A stretch of DNA of 64,000 bases from Akkermansiaceae bacterium UBA7331. GTDB lineage: Bacteria > Verrucomicrobiota > Verrucomicrobiia > Verrucomicrobiales > Akkermansiaceae. The position numbers and the translations under genes are program-made. The notes beneath the pieces are model-generated. The model was not told where the DNA came from, did not search any database, and saw only the letters and a list, made by a program, of their open reading frames with translations. The DNA lies in the NCBI GenBank assembly GCA_002471255.1, contig DKPP01000008.1:16657-80656 (forward strand). The letters run 5' to 3'. Numbering within the stretch: the stretch's first letter is position 1; every line of letters begins with the position of its first letter. Of this stretch, positions 45,769-54,921 are shown in pieces.

Positions 45769-46722
45769 TTAATAGCAAGATACTCTAAATTCGTAATTTT
45801 CCACGCTACCACGTTCAAGACAGGCCGTTAGCCAATCAAACAATGGTACAAACTCGCCACCTAAAATATCAACCATTTCATTGGAAATAGGCGTCGGTCT
45901 ACCAGTAGCCAGTCGAATTTGATCTGCACAAGATAAAATGGCTTCGCATTGAGCATCATCCGCTTTAAATATCTCTTCGGCAGGAGGTAAATTAACTAAA
46001 TCACTCTCACTGATCGCAATGCAAATGATACCGATGCCAAATTGAGCGGAAAGTTTTCTTAATTCACTACAAGAAGCATCATCCGGAATCTCACCGACAA
46101 TAATCAATTCACCGCTCTGAGACCAATGAGCCGATGATAAAGCTCTAAAAAACTCTTTACGCAGCTGATCTTCACTAGGCATGCAAACCACGCATACCGA
46201 TTGAATGTTGATCAAAGGAGCCCCAAGCATACGCTTACGCTCCAATGCGCTCGGATCAAAAATCAAAGTAGATTCCTCCCAGTCGCCCTCCGGCCAATCA
46301 ATCACGGCAATATCGGGCTGAGCCCAAGCATTACCCTGCTCACCGGTACTAAAGACAAACACACCTCGTCCGGATGTATCATACTGCCTTACCACTAAAG
46401 CTAAAGCCTTAGACCTTAAAGTAGAATACTCGGAATCGTCTTCACCTAAAAACAAAGGTAACAAACCACGAGGCGGGATACTTTTAGGCTTATCATTGGT
46501 ACGTTTATAATAACCTTGTCCACGTTCTACTTTAGCAATAACCGAATTTGGTTCTGCCGCCATAAAGGAAAAATGATATCGCAAAGAAGCATCGGAATAC
46601 TCTTCACCCAACTGTAACCGCACCAATCGAATCAGCTCAGTACCCTTAATGGCTTGAGCTGCATTATCCGGCAACAGAGTGGGCAGTAACTCATCTAGCT
46701 GTGAACGCAAACTCATAGCCAT
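45769..46722 (-). CDS. Degenerate HrgA-like winged-helix protein, kinase partner candidate
   Basis: The ATG at 46722 (MAMSLRSQLDELL) is preferred over a GTG 18 bases upstream. Residues about 10-75 look like a winged helix (IKGTELIRLVRLQLGE, ending GQGYYKR). The C-terminal domain aligns by eye with the HrgA-like protein at 36558: GNAWAQPDIAV with GNKWLYPDLVG, KEFFRALSSAHWSQSGELI with ECFFQAVSNSSWGNYGYLV, and LSAQFGIGIICI with LCGVHGIGLIRL. The Asp is kept (D137) but the ExK pair is replaced by V179 and M181, so nuclease activity is unlikely. It precedes the kinase gene by 24 bases. Function unknown. Confidence 0.65.
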   Translation of the reverse strand: MAMSLRSQLDELLPTLLPDNAAQAIKGTELIRLVRLQLGEEYSDASLRYHFSFMAAEPNSVIAKVERGQGYYKRTNDKPKSIPPRGLLPLFLGEDDSEYSTLRSKALALVVRQYDTSGRGVFVFSTGEQGNAWAQPDIAVIDWPEGDWEESTLIFDPSALERKRMLGAPLINIQSVCVVCMPSEDQLRKEFFRALSSAHWSQSGELIIVGEIPDDASCSELRKLSAQFGIGIICIAISESDLVNLPPAEEIFKADDAQCEAILSCADQIRLATGRPTPISNEMVDILGGEFVPLFDWLTACLERGSVENYEFRVSCY

Positions 46723-46906
46723 ACTATAACCATGAATCACCTAATGATTCAAGGCGAGATGAACGTTAGGACAAACTTCCTACACTCCCCTCCCAACAAT
46801 CAAAACAAACACCCATTATTAAAAAACCAAAATAACAATTTGAAAGCAAATTTGAGAACCATTATAACCAACAACCAACAATCATCCCAAACAGATTAAA
46901 AAAAGC

Positions 46907-46935
46907 TTGATTTCACAAGCCATCCATGAGAATCT
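46907..46935 (+). promoter_or_regulatory. Promoter of tRNA-Leu(TAG)
   Basis: TTGATT (46907-46912), 17 bases, GAATCT (46930-46935), ending 17 bases before the tRNA. Confidence 0.45.
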
Positions 46936-46952
46936 TTTCCCACAACATTAAT

Positions 46953-47037
46953 GCGCTTGTGGCGAAATTGGTAGACGCGCTAGATTTAGGCTCTAGTGGG
47001 GTGACCCGTACAGGTTCGAGTCCTGCCAAGCGTACCA
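46953..47037 (+). tRNA. tRNA-Leu(TAG)
   Basis: A class II tRNA of 85 bases including CCA. Acceptor GCGCTTG with CAAGCGT, D-arm typical of Leu (GGCGAAATTGGTAGACGC), anticodon stem CTAGA/TCTAG with loop TTTAGGC, long variable arm, T-arm CAGGTTCGAGTCCTG. Reads CUA and probably other CUN codons. Confidence 0.97.
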
Positions 47038-47054
47038 AAGTTGTAAAAAACATC

Positions 47055-47078
47055 AGCCCTCATTTTGAGGGCTTTTTT
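47055..47078 (+). terminator. Intrinsic terminator after tRNA-Leu(TAG)
   Basis: AGCCCTCA (47055-47062), 3-base loop, TGAGGGCT (47066-47073), followed by TTTTT. Confidence 0.92.
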
Positions 47079-47392
47079 GTTATATATCAATCAGTTACTA
47101 ATATTTCGTTTTGATAATTGTTACTATAAAATTACCTAATTTAGCGTAATTTGCTTTATTTGTAGTGTAAGTTATGGTGTAAGTTGCCACAAATATTGGG
47201 TCAACACGTTAATTGGTGGAAATACAAATTTTTCTCCTCGATCAAATCAATTCAAGCGATCACATTTTTGTAAACTCTATATTTTATACCGAGAGCAAAC
47301 TAATTACTAAAATTAAAGAAGAATCAAAATTAGGATGATTGCTTTGCATAGTATCTCTTGACTGGAAAACAATAAGCAGTATTAATGTAATC
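47079..47392. other. Intergenic region before the DUF2971 gene
   Basis: About 310 AT-rich bases without a gene. GTGTAAGTT occurs twice 12 bases apart (47165 and 47177), a possible operator or a chance repeat. I see no copy of the tRNA 3' end that would prove an integration site. Confidence 0.4.
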
Positions 47393-48418
47393 ATGTACTC
47401 AACAGATATTGAATTGCCTACAAAAGAAGAAATTAATACATGGCTAGATGAACAAGTAGAGAAAAAATTTATAAAGGATAAAAAAACGTGGATAGATTGG
47501 CAATTTAATCTAAACAATTCATGTAAAGAAAATGATGTTTACCATCAAATCTCTAACGATGAATCAACTATAGACGAAAATGTGGCAAAACATTTTCATC
47601 AATGCATGAATCCAAAATATGTAAAATTATTTTATTACACATCGGCATCAGTAGCTTGCAAAATTATTAAAGATGGTATGTTGAAAGGAACAGATCCATA
47701 TAATACAAATGATCCTTTTGAATTTTTTCCTGCAGGTAATCGAAAATTGGCTATTGACAAGATGGATGCACAAATTTTATGTTTTTCAACAAAAGTCACT
47801 TCAGCCGCTTTATGGGGACATTATGCAGAACAACATAAAGGAGTTTGTTTCGTTTTCTCTATCCCACTAATTGCTTATTTTGGATCCACTAATAATAATT
47901 GCCATTGGAGAATTGCATCACACAAAGAAACAAAACCTATAAAAAATTGTTTATATATGGTTGAATATTGTAGTGATAGATGGAAATTCGGTTTTCACCC
48001 TAGTGAATCTGCATTATGTTCAAAAGATGTTTCATGGCAATGGGAAAATGAAATTAGAATGATATGTGATGCATCTGATTGCGATTATGTTGATGACGAA
48101 AATAGAAAATTTTATAAATTTCCGATGGAATATTTAGAGTCAATTATTTGTGGCGTTAAAAATACCAATAAGGATAGATTGAAATACTTATGTAAATGCC
48201 ATGTTAATCGAGAAATTGTTTTTGATCAATGCACCTATTCTCAAGATAAATTTGAAGTGTACAACACGATAGTAAGTGATACGTATATAAATATGTTTCC
48301 ACAAACATATTATCAAAATTATTTTAAATCCTACAATCCATTCAACAATTACATCAATAACTCCAACATAGTAAATTTCGAAAAAGAAAATATGCAGACA
48401 ATTGTTTCATATTACTAA
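47393..48418 (+). CDS. DUF2971-domain protein
   Basis: I use the ATG at 47393 (MYSTDIELPTKEEINTWL); a longer frame begins with TTG. DUF2971 marks are FYYTSASVACKIIKDGMLKG, NTNDPFEFF, and later LCFSTKVTSAALWGHYAEQHKGVCFVF. The family is widespread in accessory regions; its biochemical role is unknown. The N-terminal 80 residues are a lineage-specific helical extension. The DNA is clearly more AT-rich than the genes around it, and it sits alone between two tRNA-Leu genes, which suggests transfer. Confidence 0.85.
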   Translation: MYSTDIELPTKEEINTWLDEQVEKKFIKDKKTWIDWQFNLNNSCKENDVYHQISNDESTIDENVAKHFHQCMNPKYVKLFYYTSASVACKIIKDGMLKGTDPYNTNDPFEFFPAGNRKLAIDKMDAQILCFSTKVTSAALWGHYAEQHKGVCFVFSIPLIAYFGSTNNNCHWRIASHKETKPIKNCLYMVEYCSDRWKFGFHPSESALCSKDVSWQWENEIRMICDASDCDYVDDENRKFYKFPMEYLESIICGVKNTNKDRLKYLCKCHVNREIVFDQCTYSQDKFEVYNTIVSDTYINMFPQTYYQNYFKSYNPFNNYINNSNIVNFEKENMQTIVSYY

Positions 48419-48484
48419 CATCCTAATTAATTCTCCGATATAATCGATAAGTAAAACCAAAGCAAGCATCCCCTACAAAATGGA

Positions 48485-48516
48485 AAAGCCTCACATCCAT
48501 TAGGAAGTGAGGCTTT
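48485..48516. terminator. Terminator between the DUF2971 gene and tRNA-Leu(AAG)
   Basis: AAAGCCTCAC (48485-48494) pairs with GTGAGGCTTT (48507-48516). On the minus strand it is followed by TTTTCC, so it best serves the tRNA, but it may act on both strands. Confidence 0.8.
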
Positions 48517-48520
48517 ATGA

Positions 48521-48606
<86 letters not shown>

Positions 48607-48639
48607 TTTTGTTGGTTGTGTGCCTTGCGGCGCGAGGGA

Positions 48640-48668
48640 TTTATACATGAAATCGCCTCGGCTTGCAA
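48640..48668 (-). promoter_or_regulatory. Promoter of tRNA-Leu(AAG)
   Basis: Minus-strand TTGCAA (48663-48668), 17 bases, TATAAA (48640-48645). Confidence 0.5.
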
Positions 48669-48686
48669 GTTTTTTCTGTTATTTTT

Positions 48687-49214
48687 TTACAAATATTTTG
48701 GATCCGACAATTGTTCGGGGGTCGGCATGACCGCAGGGCGGATGGTAACCGCTTTGCTATCAAATTTTTCCGATGGGGCGAATAGCCATCCGGGTTGGCG
48801 ATTGCTTTCGACAAATTTCGTTGGTTGGAAAACTCGTATTTTTAGATTTGAGTTAGGATCATAGGCATATTTACCGGTAAACTTACCATAAACTCGGTAT
48901 TCATAGTTATTATCGTAACCATATCTCTTATCTTGGGCATATTCAGGCAAGCGATCGGGGTTTAAGCACTTGCTTTCATCCATGATGATTAGTTCGGCGG
49001 TGCGCCATGTTTGCCCGGGGCGTCTTACATACCCCCAAAATCTGGTGGATGGCACGTGATATCGTCTGGCGACTAAATAATCGCCCTTGGGCTCCTGGGC
49101 GATGAGCGCATTACGTTTATTCACCTCCTGTACGTCGTGCTTCAACGAATTACACTGAGCCAGTATGAGGGGAAGTGAGCCAAAGATGAGTGCCTTGATC
49201 CAAGTAGTTTTCAT
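48687..49214 (-). CDS. Putative lipoprotein, 175 aa
   Basis: The signal peptide ends in LILAQC with Cys21 as the lipidation site. The mature part (VQEVNKRNALIAQEPKGDYL, RRYHVPSTRFWGYVRRPGQ, YRVYGKFTGKYAYDPNSNLK) is basic and aromatic, without a known domain. Similar small lipoproteins are common in the verrucomicrobial envelope, but I cannot name a family. It follows tcdA after 6 bases, at the end of the ymdB-tcdA operon. Confidence 0.7.
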   Translation of the reverse strand: MKTTWIKALIFGSLPLILAQCNSLKHDVQEVNKRNALIAQEPKGDYLVARRYHVPSTRFWGYVRRPGQTWRTAELIIMDESKCLNPDRLPEYAQDKRYGYDNNYEYRVYGKFTGKYAYDPNSNLKIRVFQPTKFVESNRQPGWLFAPSEKFDSKAVTIRPAVMPTPEQLSDPKYL

Positions 49215-49220
49215 ATAAAA

Positions 49221-50024
49221 TTATTGGGAGATGGATGGTCTTTTATGTTTATGAAGGAGTTTGATGGCTTCTGCAGCCATGAAGAATCCGAAGGTGCCTG
49301 TAATATGAGTAATGGAACCAAATCCGGTATCGCATTTCATTTTTCCTGCGAATTGAGGGTCTTTTTCTTTAGAGACTGCCCCATCACAGGTCGGATAATA
49401 AGGTTTTTCCGCAGAAAAAACGCATGGAATCTTTAGCTTTTTCGATTTCTCACCTAAAGGCAATTTGTATTCCTGCTTTAATTTTTTTCTCAATACGGAC
49501 AATAAGGGATCGCCGTAGGTTTTGGATAAATCGGCTACTTCAATCTGGGTAGGATCGATTCGCCCACCTGCACCACCACAACTAATGAGTGGTTGCTTAG
49601 CTCGGTAACATGTAGCGATCAAATGTGCCTTATGATTTAATGAATCAATGGCATCTATAATGACATCAGGCTGCAATTCAAAAAGCTTTTCCGCATTGTT
49701 AGGGGTATAAAAGCAATCTAAGCACGTTACTTTCACATTGGGATTGATATCTACAATACGATTCGACATTGCTTGGCTTTTAGATTGCCCGATCGTACAA
49801 GATAAAGCGTGGATCTGACGATTTACATTGGTGATACATAGGTCATCTAGATCCATGAGCACGATATGCCCTACTCCCGATCTAGCTAAAGATTCAGCGA
49901 CCCAAGACCCTACTCCACCTATACCGATAATAGCAAAGGTCGAGTTTTTAAGTACATCCAGTCCATCATTCCCATATAGTCTACCTATACCGCCAAAGCG
50001 AGCCTGATAATCTACCGAATCCAT
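49221..50024 (-). CDS. tcdA: tRNA threonylcarbamoyladenosine dehydratase TcdA
   Basis: E1-like ThiF-fold enzyme that cyclises t6A37 to ct6A in ANN-decoding tRNAs, using ATP. It has RFGGIGRLYG, the nucleotide-binding loop AIIGIGGVGSWVAESLARSG, the DLDDLCITNVNRQIHA acidic motif and a late TDGAVSKEK-like region (TCDGAVSKEKDPQFAGK). At 267 aa it is normal. Two bases separate it from ymdB upstream. Confidence 0.93.
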   Translation of the reverse strand: MDSVDYQARFGGIGRLYGNDGLDVLKNSTFAIIGIGGVGSWVAESLARSGVGHIVLMDLDDLCITNVNRQIHALSCTIGQSKSQAMSNRIVDINPNVKVTCLDCFYTPNNAEKLFELQPDVIIDAIDSLNHKAHLIATCYRAKQPLISCGGAGGRIDPTQIEVADLSKTYGDPLLSVLRKKLKQEYKLPLGEKSKKLKIPCVFSAEKPYYPTCDGAVSKEKDPQFAGKMKCDTGFGSITHITGTFGFFMAAEAIKLLHKHKRPSISQ

Positions 50025-50026
50025 CG

Positions 50027-50833
50027 TTATGCTTGGGTCGTTTTTTCCATCACTCGGCTTATTCTCTCGATAGCCACGGCTTTGCCGGTGGTCTCATCGA
50101 TAGTGATGACTGCGCCACAAATCCTAACCGGCCAATTAGCCACCGGAAATTTAGTAGGTAAAGCCGTTAAAAATCTTTTTATGATGGGATCTTTTTCACG
50201 CCCTAGCACACTATTGGACGGCCCACACATACCGGCATCGGTCAAATAGGCTGTACCATTCTCCAAAATCGTTTCATCAGCCGTCTGCACATGGGTATGA
50301 GTACCAATCACGGCAGAAACTTTACCATCAAGGAAATACCCCATAGATATTTTTTCACTGGTGGTCTCCGCATGTATATCTACGATGATCGGGATAGAGC
50401 CATGCTCTTGGTGTATATCAGCCACCTCTTGCTCAATCATGACAAATGGATTTTCCAATGGTGGTTGAGTAAAGGTGCGGCCTTGCACTTGGATGACGGC
50501 CAATTTTCCTTTGACCGTATCAATCACGGTACTACCTCTACCCGGTGTACCTTTTGGATAATTAAGCGGTCTGACAATTCTATGTTCGCAATGCAACCAC
50601 GGAATCAATTCCGCCTGATCCCATACATGATCACCTGTCGTCACGACATGCGTACCTGCATTTAATAGCTCCGTAGTCAATTTAGGGGTAATCCCCCTAC
50701 CGGCAGCGGCGTTTTCGCCATTAGCTATCACTACGTCGATATCAAATTCCTTGATAAATGAAGGAAGGGCACGCATGTAGGCGGTACGGCCGGGCTCGCC
50801 GACTATATCGCCTATGAATAAGACTTTGATCAT
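50027..50833 (-). CDS. ymdB: YmdB-family metallophosphoesterase (TIGR00282)
   Basis: A dinuclear-metal phosphodiesterase; the Bacillus enzyme hydrolyses 2',3'-cAMP and affects biofilm and sporulation decisions. Opening VLFIGDIVGEPGRTAYMRAL, metal ligands NGENAAAGRGI and TGDHVWDQ, DIHAETTSEKISMGYFLDGK and GTHTHVQTADE are all conserved. At 268 aa it is normal. First gene of the operon ymdB-tcdA-lipoprotein. It is separated by 25 bases from the usp gene. Confidence 0.92.
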   Translation of the reverse strand: MIKVLFIGDIVGEPGRTAYMRALPSFIKEFDIDVVIANGENAAAGRGITPKLTTELLNAGTHVVTTGDHVWDQAELIPWLHCEHRIVRPLNYPKGTPGRGSTVIDTVKGKLAVIQVQGRTFTQPPLENPFVMIEQEVADIHQEHGSIPIIVDIHAETTSEKISMGYFLDGKVSAVIGTHTHVQTADETILENGTAYLTDAGMCGPSNSVLGREKDPIIKRFLTALPTKFPVANWPVRICGAVITIDETTGKAVAIERISRVMEKTTQA

Positions 50834-50858
50834 GTATATTTGGGATGGTTCCTAAAAG

Positions 50859-51326
50859 TTATTTTTTATCCGGAGCCGGAACCACGAGAACAGGCACTGG
50901 TGACAATCTTACGATAGATTGAGTCACACTACCTAAAAGGACGGAAGAAAGGAATCCGTGATTATGCTTACCTACTACGATCATATCAATGTCGTGAGTT
51001 TTGGCAAAATTAAGCACAGCATCACTAATCTCAAACTCATCAATGACATTTTGGGTCACTTCCGCACCGGTGATGGCTTTGAGCTTTTCAGCCGCCTTGT
51101 TCAAATGATTTTTGGCAATGGCAATAATGGTATTTTCTTCTTCGGGAGTAGTTGCCGACATGGGGATTTCGTCAGGCATTACACCGGAAACTTCATAGCA
51201 GATATTAGGCTCCACGACGTGTACTAAGTGGATAACACTGCTATTAGGGCAAGCCAAGCGACCGATTTGTTCTAGAACGGTATCGGTGGCATTGGAAAAA
51301 TCGATAGCTACGAGAATATTTTTCAT
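50859..51326 (-). CDS. Universal stress protein (UspA family)
   Basis: The ATG at 51326 (MKNILVAIDFSNATDTVLEQ) is the normal Usp start; the longer frame runs into the trpS terminator. ATP-binding motif GKHNHGFLSSVLLGSVTQSI, then PVPVLVVP. At 155 aa it is a single-domain Usp. It is likely the first gene of the transcript that continues into ymdB (25-base gap). Confidence 0.93.
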   Translation of the reverse strand: MKNILVAIDFSNATDTVLEQIGRLACPNSSVIHLVHVVEPNICYEVSGVMPDEIPMSATTPEEENTIIAIAKNHLNKAAEKLKAITGAEVTQNVIDEFEISDAVLNFAKTHDIDMIVVGKHNHGFLSSVLLGSVTQSIVRLSPVPVLVVPAPDKK

Positions 51327-51363
51327 TACTGTTAAACTAGCATATCGATAAATAGATTGCCAT

Positions 51364-51383
51364 AAAAAACCTGTCAAACAGGC
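51364..51383 (-). terminator. Intrinsic terminator of trpS
   Basis: On the minus strand GCCTG, 5-base loop, CAGGT, then TTTTTT. A short stem with a good T-run, between trpS and usp. Confidence 0.7.
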
Positions 51384-51407
51384 TTTCTATGGCACACAAA
51401 AGTGTTA

Positions 51408-52373
51408 TTAAATAAGGCCTACAGCTTTTTTAATGCGTGTTAGCACGACGGAAGCGGTCTCACGAGCCTTGTTAGCACCTTGATTGAGTACTTCTTGCAC
51501 ATAATCTTGATTATTAAGCAATTCCTCATGACGTTCACGAGCTGATCTAAAATATTCCCAGTAAGCATCAAACAAGCGTTTTTTGAAATCACCGTAACCG
51601 CAACCACCTTGTTTAAAGTCATGTATCATTTGTTCGTAACCTTCGGCAGAAGCAAACAATTGATACAATTGCAAAATGATCGAATCATCAGTCGGCTTAG
51701 GATCCTCTACCGGAGTAGAATCGGTAGGAATGCGCATAATCAATTTACGAGTAGCTTTTTCGGCTCCGAAAATAGGCAAGGTATTTCCATAACTCTTACT
51801 CATTTTTTGACCATCCAAACCGGGCACGACTGCTGTATTTTCAGCGATTAAAGGTTCAGGAACGACACAGGTACCTTCTCCAAATTGCTCATTCATCTTA
51901 CCGGCTAGGTCTCTCGTTACTTCCAAATGTTGTTTTTGGTCTTTGCCTACCGGTACTAAGTTTGCATCATAAAGCAAAATATCGGCAGCCATCAGTACAG
52001 GATAGGTAAATAACGCATTGCTAGGTGAAAAACCCTTAGCAATCTTATCTTTATATGAATGGCAACGCTCCAGCAATCCCACAGGACAAACAGTGCTCAA
52101 TATCCATGCAAGCTCATTTACCTCAGGTACGGCAGACTGTCTAAAGAAGGTACATTTTTCAGGATTAAGGCCTACGGCTAAGAAATCCGTAGCTAATTCC
52201 TTCGTATAAGTACGTAAATCATCAGCTTTGGTGACAGTACTCATCGCATGATAATCAGCGATAAAATAAAATGCTTCGCCTTTATCTTGAAGCTTAACTG
52301 CCGGTTCCATTGCACCGAAATAATTGCCTATATGTAATTGTCCGCTAGGTTGGAGTCCAGTAATGATGCGCAT
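51408..52373 (-). CDS. trpS: Tryptophanyl-tRNA synthetase
   Basis: Class I synthetase charging tRNA-Trp. HIGH motif is HIGN in GLQPSGQLHIGNYFGAM; KMSKS is intact in GLDGQKMSKSYGN. FIADYHAMST and the AGKMNEQFG region match TrpRS. At 321 aa it is the normal short bacterial form. No Shine-Dalgarno. Confidence 0.97.
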   Translation of the reverse strand: MRIITGLQPSGQLHIGNYFGAMEPAVKLQDKGEAFYFIADYHAMSTVTKADDLRTYTKELATDFLAVGLNPEKCTFFRQSAVPEVNELAWILSTVCPVGLLERCHSYKDKIAKGFSPSNALFTYPVLMAADILLYDANLVPVGKDQKQHLEVTRDLAGKMNEQFGEGTCVVPEPLIAENTAVVPGLDGQKMSKSYGNTLPIFGAEKATRKLIMRIPTDSTPVEDPKPTDDSIILQLYQLFASAEGYEQMIHDFKQGGCGYGDFKKRLFDAYWEYFRSARERHEELLNNQDYVQEVLNQGANKARETASVVLTRIKKAVGLI

Positions 52374-52581
52374 TTCGCCAAAGATGATGCCTTGGGTTTT
52401 CAGCCTGTCAAGGTTACTACAGGTCAGTATATCAAGTAGGGTAAAAATTATACTCCAACAAATGAAATACGTGTCCGCATTTCTTAATTTTCGCCCATAT
52501 CATTCCTTTATTCGACTAATTAAGAGGAAAAGGACAATCTCTACTCTTGGCAAACAGAAATGACTTGGGTATCGTACGCGC

Positions 52582-53226
52582 ATGATTCAATTCACGCTTT
52601 TCGGCATTCCGATATCAATCAGACCAAGCTTATGGATAGCCTTGGCTCTTATCGGCTCTGCTTATACTGACCCGCGTACCGGAGAGGGATTATTTCATCT
52701 AGCCCTATTTGTCATTGCAGGTTTTGTGACTTTACTCATTCATGAATTGGGTCATGCATTGGTAGGTCGCAAATTAGCAGGCGGTGAACACATCATTAGT
52801 ATGCAAATGCTTGGCGGCCAAACTCAAAGTTTGCATGCCCGCTTTACGAAATGGACCCGCATTGCCACCGTTTTCGCCGGACCGGGAGCTACCATATTAC
52901 TTTATATATTAGTGTCGGCTTTGATATATGTTTTAGCCGGATCCATTAATGCGAACTTAGTCAGCTTTTTCATATTCTTATTGTTTATTCAAACATTAAG
53001 CTTTTGGTGGACGATTTTTAACCTTTTGCCAATTTTACCTTTAGACGGTGGTCAAATCATGGCTGAGCTCGTCAAATCGCCTAAAAAGGCTTATACCGTA
53101 AGCTATTTCCTTGCACTTGTCGTAGCTGGCTTGACCTATTTCTATTTTGGTTCTATGTTCTTGCCCATCTTTATGTGCTTGTTTGCCTATATCAATTATC
53201 AGGCAGCCAAAAACTCCCCATATTAA
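52582..53226 (+). CDS. M50-family intramembrane metalloprotease (site-2 protease-like)
   Basis: Zinc motif H54-E55-L-G-H58 in the second membrane segment (LLIHELGHALVGRKLAGG) and the second ligand motif LLPILPLDGGQIMAEL are both intact. At 214 aa it is a minimal S2P without PDZ or CBS domains. Such proteases release membrane-bound regulators or process peptides; the substrate is unknown. proS follows after 26 bases. Confidence 0.9.
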   Translation: MIQFTLFGIPISIRPSLWIALALIGSAYTDPRTGEGLFHLALFVIAGFVTLLIHELGHALVGRKLAGGEHIISMQMLGGQTQSLHARFTKWTRIATVFAGPGATILLYILVSALIYVLAGSINANLVSFFIFLLFIQTLSFWWTIFNLLPILPLDGGQIMAELVKSPKKAYTVSYFLALVVAGLTYFYFGSMFLPIFMCLFAYINYQAAKNSPY

Positions 53227-53252
53227 TATCTTTCCCGATTAAGAATTATTTT

Positions 53253-54773
53253 ATGTCACAACAAAGCGCTATTAGCCCAACTCGCTCAGAGAACTTCCCT
53301 GAGTGGTACCAACAGGTCATTAAGGCTGCCGATATGGCAGAAAACTCTGAAGTACGCGGTTGCATGGTCATTAAGCCGTGGGGATACGCCATCTGGGAGC
53401 TTATTCAAAAAGACCTTGATCAACGTTTCAAAGACACCGGTCACAGTAACGCCTATTTCCCTCTTTTGATCCCAATCTCCTATTTGGAAAAAGAAGCGGA
53501 ACACGCTGAAGGCTTTGCCACAGAATGTGCCGTCGTTACCCATCACCGCCTTGAAGCACAAAAAGATGAAGTAACAGGCAAAACTCGCATGATTCCTACC
53601 GGCGAATTGACCGAACCTTTCGTGATTCGCCCTACATCCGAAACCGTTATCGGTGCCGCTTTTGCTCGTTGGACCTCCAGCTATCGTGATTTACCATTGA
53701 AGATTAACCAATGGTGTAACGTTATGCGTTGGGAAATGCGCCCTCGTATTTTCTTACGTACGGCTGAGTTCTTATGGCAAGAAGGTCACACCGCACACGA
53801 AACGAAGGAAGAAGCTATCGAAGAAACCTTAACCATGCACAAGGTTTATGAAGATTTTCAACGTGACGTATTGGCGATCCCTACCATCCCCGGTGAAAAA
53901 ACCGAAGCAGAACGCTTCCCAGGTGCTGAAATGACCTTTACCGTAGAAGCAATGGTGCAGGACAGAAAGGCTATTCAAGCCGGTACATCCCACTTCTTAG
54001 GTCAAAACTTTGCCAAGGCTCAAAACATCTCTTTTGCCGGTCGTGATAACACCAAACAGCATGCGTGGACCAGCTCATGGGGCGTTTCCACCCGCATGAT
54101 CGGTGCCTTAATCATGATGCACTCCGATGACGACGGTCTAGTTTGCCCACCAAGAGTCGCACCACAGCAAATCGTTATCGTTCCTGTTACTCCTAAAGAG
54201 GACACCAAAGACGCCATCATTGATCATTGCGAACAATTGGCCGCTACCCTTCGCCAACAAAACCTTCATGGTCAATCCTTGCGTGTTATCGTTGATAAAC
54301 GCGACATTGGCGGTGGTACGAAAAAATGGGAATGGATTAAAAAAGGTGTGCCGGTACGTATCGAAATCGGCCCACGCGACTTGGAAAAAGGTTCCGTATG
54401 CTTACAGCGCCGTGATGAAGCTATACAAGCTAAAAGCTTCGTAGCTGAATCCGAAGTAATCGAAAACATGGTAAACATCCTTCAAGACATCCAAGACAAG
54501 CTTCTTGCTAAAGCAGTCGATTTTAGAAACGCACATATCAAGGAAGCTAATACATTAGCCGAATTGGAAGACAACTTCTCCGGAGAAGGTGATGCTGACT
54601 GGTTATTAGTGCCATGGGACGGCTCCCCTGAAGAAGAAGAAGAATTGGCAAAACGTCTTCGTATTTCCATTCGCTGCATTCCTGTAGGTGAAATGGGTAC
54701 AGGAGCCGAAGCACCATGTATCTTAACGGGCAAGCCTACTACACGCCGTGTATTATGGGCTCGTAGTTACTAA
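53253..54773 (+). CDS. proS: Prolyl-tRNA synthetase, archaeal/eukaryotic-like short type
   Basis: Class II synthetase. I use the ATG at 53253 (MSQQSAISPTRSENFPEWYQ); the longer frame overlaps the protease gene. Motif 2/3 regions WCNVMRWEMRPRIFLRTAEF and TSSWGVSTRMIGALIMMHSD are present. The large editing insertion of E. coli ProRS is absent, and the C-terminus ends in VLWARSY, as in the type that ends with Tyr. At 506 aa it fits that type. Strong codon bias. Confidence 0.96.
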   Translation: MSQQSAISPTRSENFPEWYQQVIKAADMAENSEVRGCMVIKPWGYAIWELIQKDLDQRFKDTGHSNAYFPLLIPISYLEKEAEHAEGFATECAVVTHHRLEAQKDEVTGKTRMIPTGELTEPFVIRPTSETVIGAAFARWTSSYRDLPLKINQWCNVMRWEMRPRIFLRTAEFLWQEGHTAHETKEEAIEETLTMHKVYEDFQRDVLAIPTIPGEKTEAERFPGAEMTFTVEAMVQDRKAIQAGTSHFLGQNFAKAQNISFAGRDNTKQHAWTSSWGVSTRMIGALIMMHSDDDGLVCPPRVAPQQIVIVPVTPKEDTKDAIIDHCEQLAATLRQQNLHGQSLRVIVDKRDIGGGTKKWEWIKKGVPVRIEIGPRDLEKGSVCLQRRDEAIQAKSFVAESEVIENMVNILQDIQDKLLAKAVDFRNAHIKEANTLAELEDNFSGEGDADWLLVPWDGSPEEEEELAKRLRISIRCIPVGEMGTGAEAPCILTGKPTTRRVLWARSY

Positions 54774-54790
54774 AATTTGCAGATACTTTT

Positions 54791-54827
54791 TAAACAACCC
54801 GCATGAGTCATTTATGCGGGTTGTTTA
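54791..54827 (+). terminator. Intrinsic terminator after proS
   Basis: TAAACAACCCGCAT (54791-54804) pairs with ATGCGGGTTGTTTA (54814-54827), a 14-bp stem, followed by TTTCCC. Confidence 0.88.
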
Positions 54828-54921
54828 TTTCCCTTATAAAATCACAACTAATATCCACTAAGCCAATCAAAGCACGTTCCCATATATTTTTCTGCTTGCT
54901 CATTAACTAAAATGAGTTTAA

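Noticed and set aside
46926..47114. 62-residue frame covering tRNA-Leu(TAG)
   Set aside because: The sequence is explained entirely by the tRNA and its terminator.
47165..47185. GTGTAAGTT twice, 12 bases apart, as an attachment site
   Set aside because: No matching copy was found on the other side of the DUF2971 gene and no integrase gene is present.
48616..48864. 82-residue frame opposite the lipoprotein gene
   Set aside because: Overlaps the tRNA-Leu(AAG) promoter and the lipoprotein coding region; no support.
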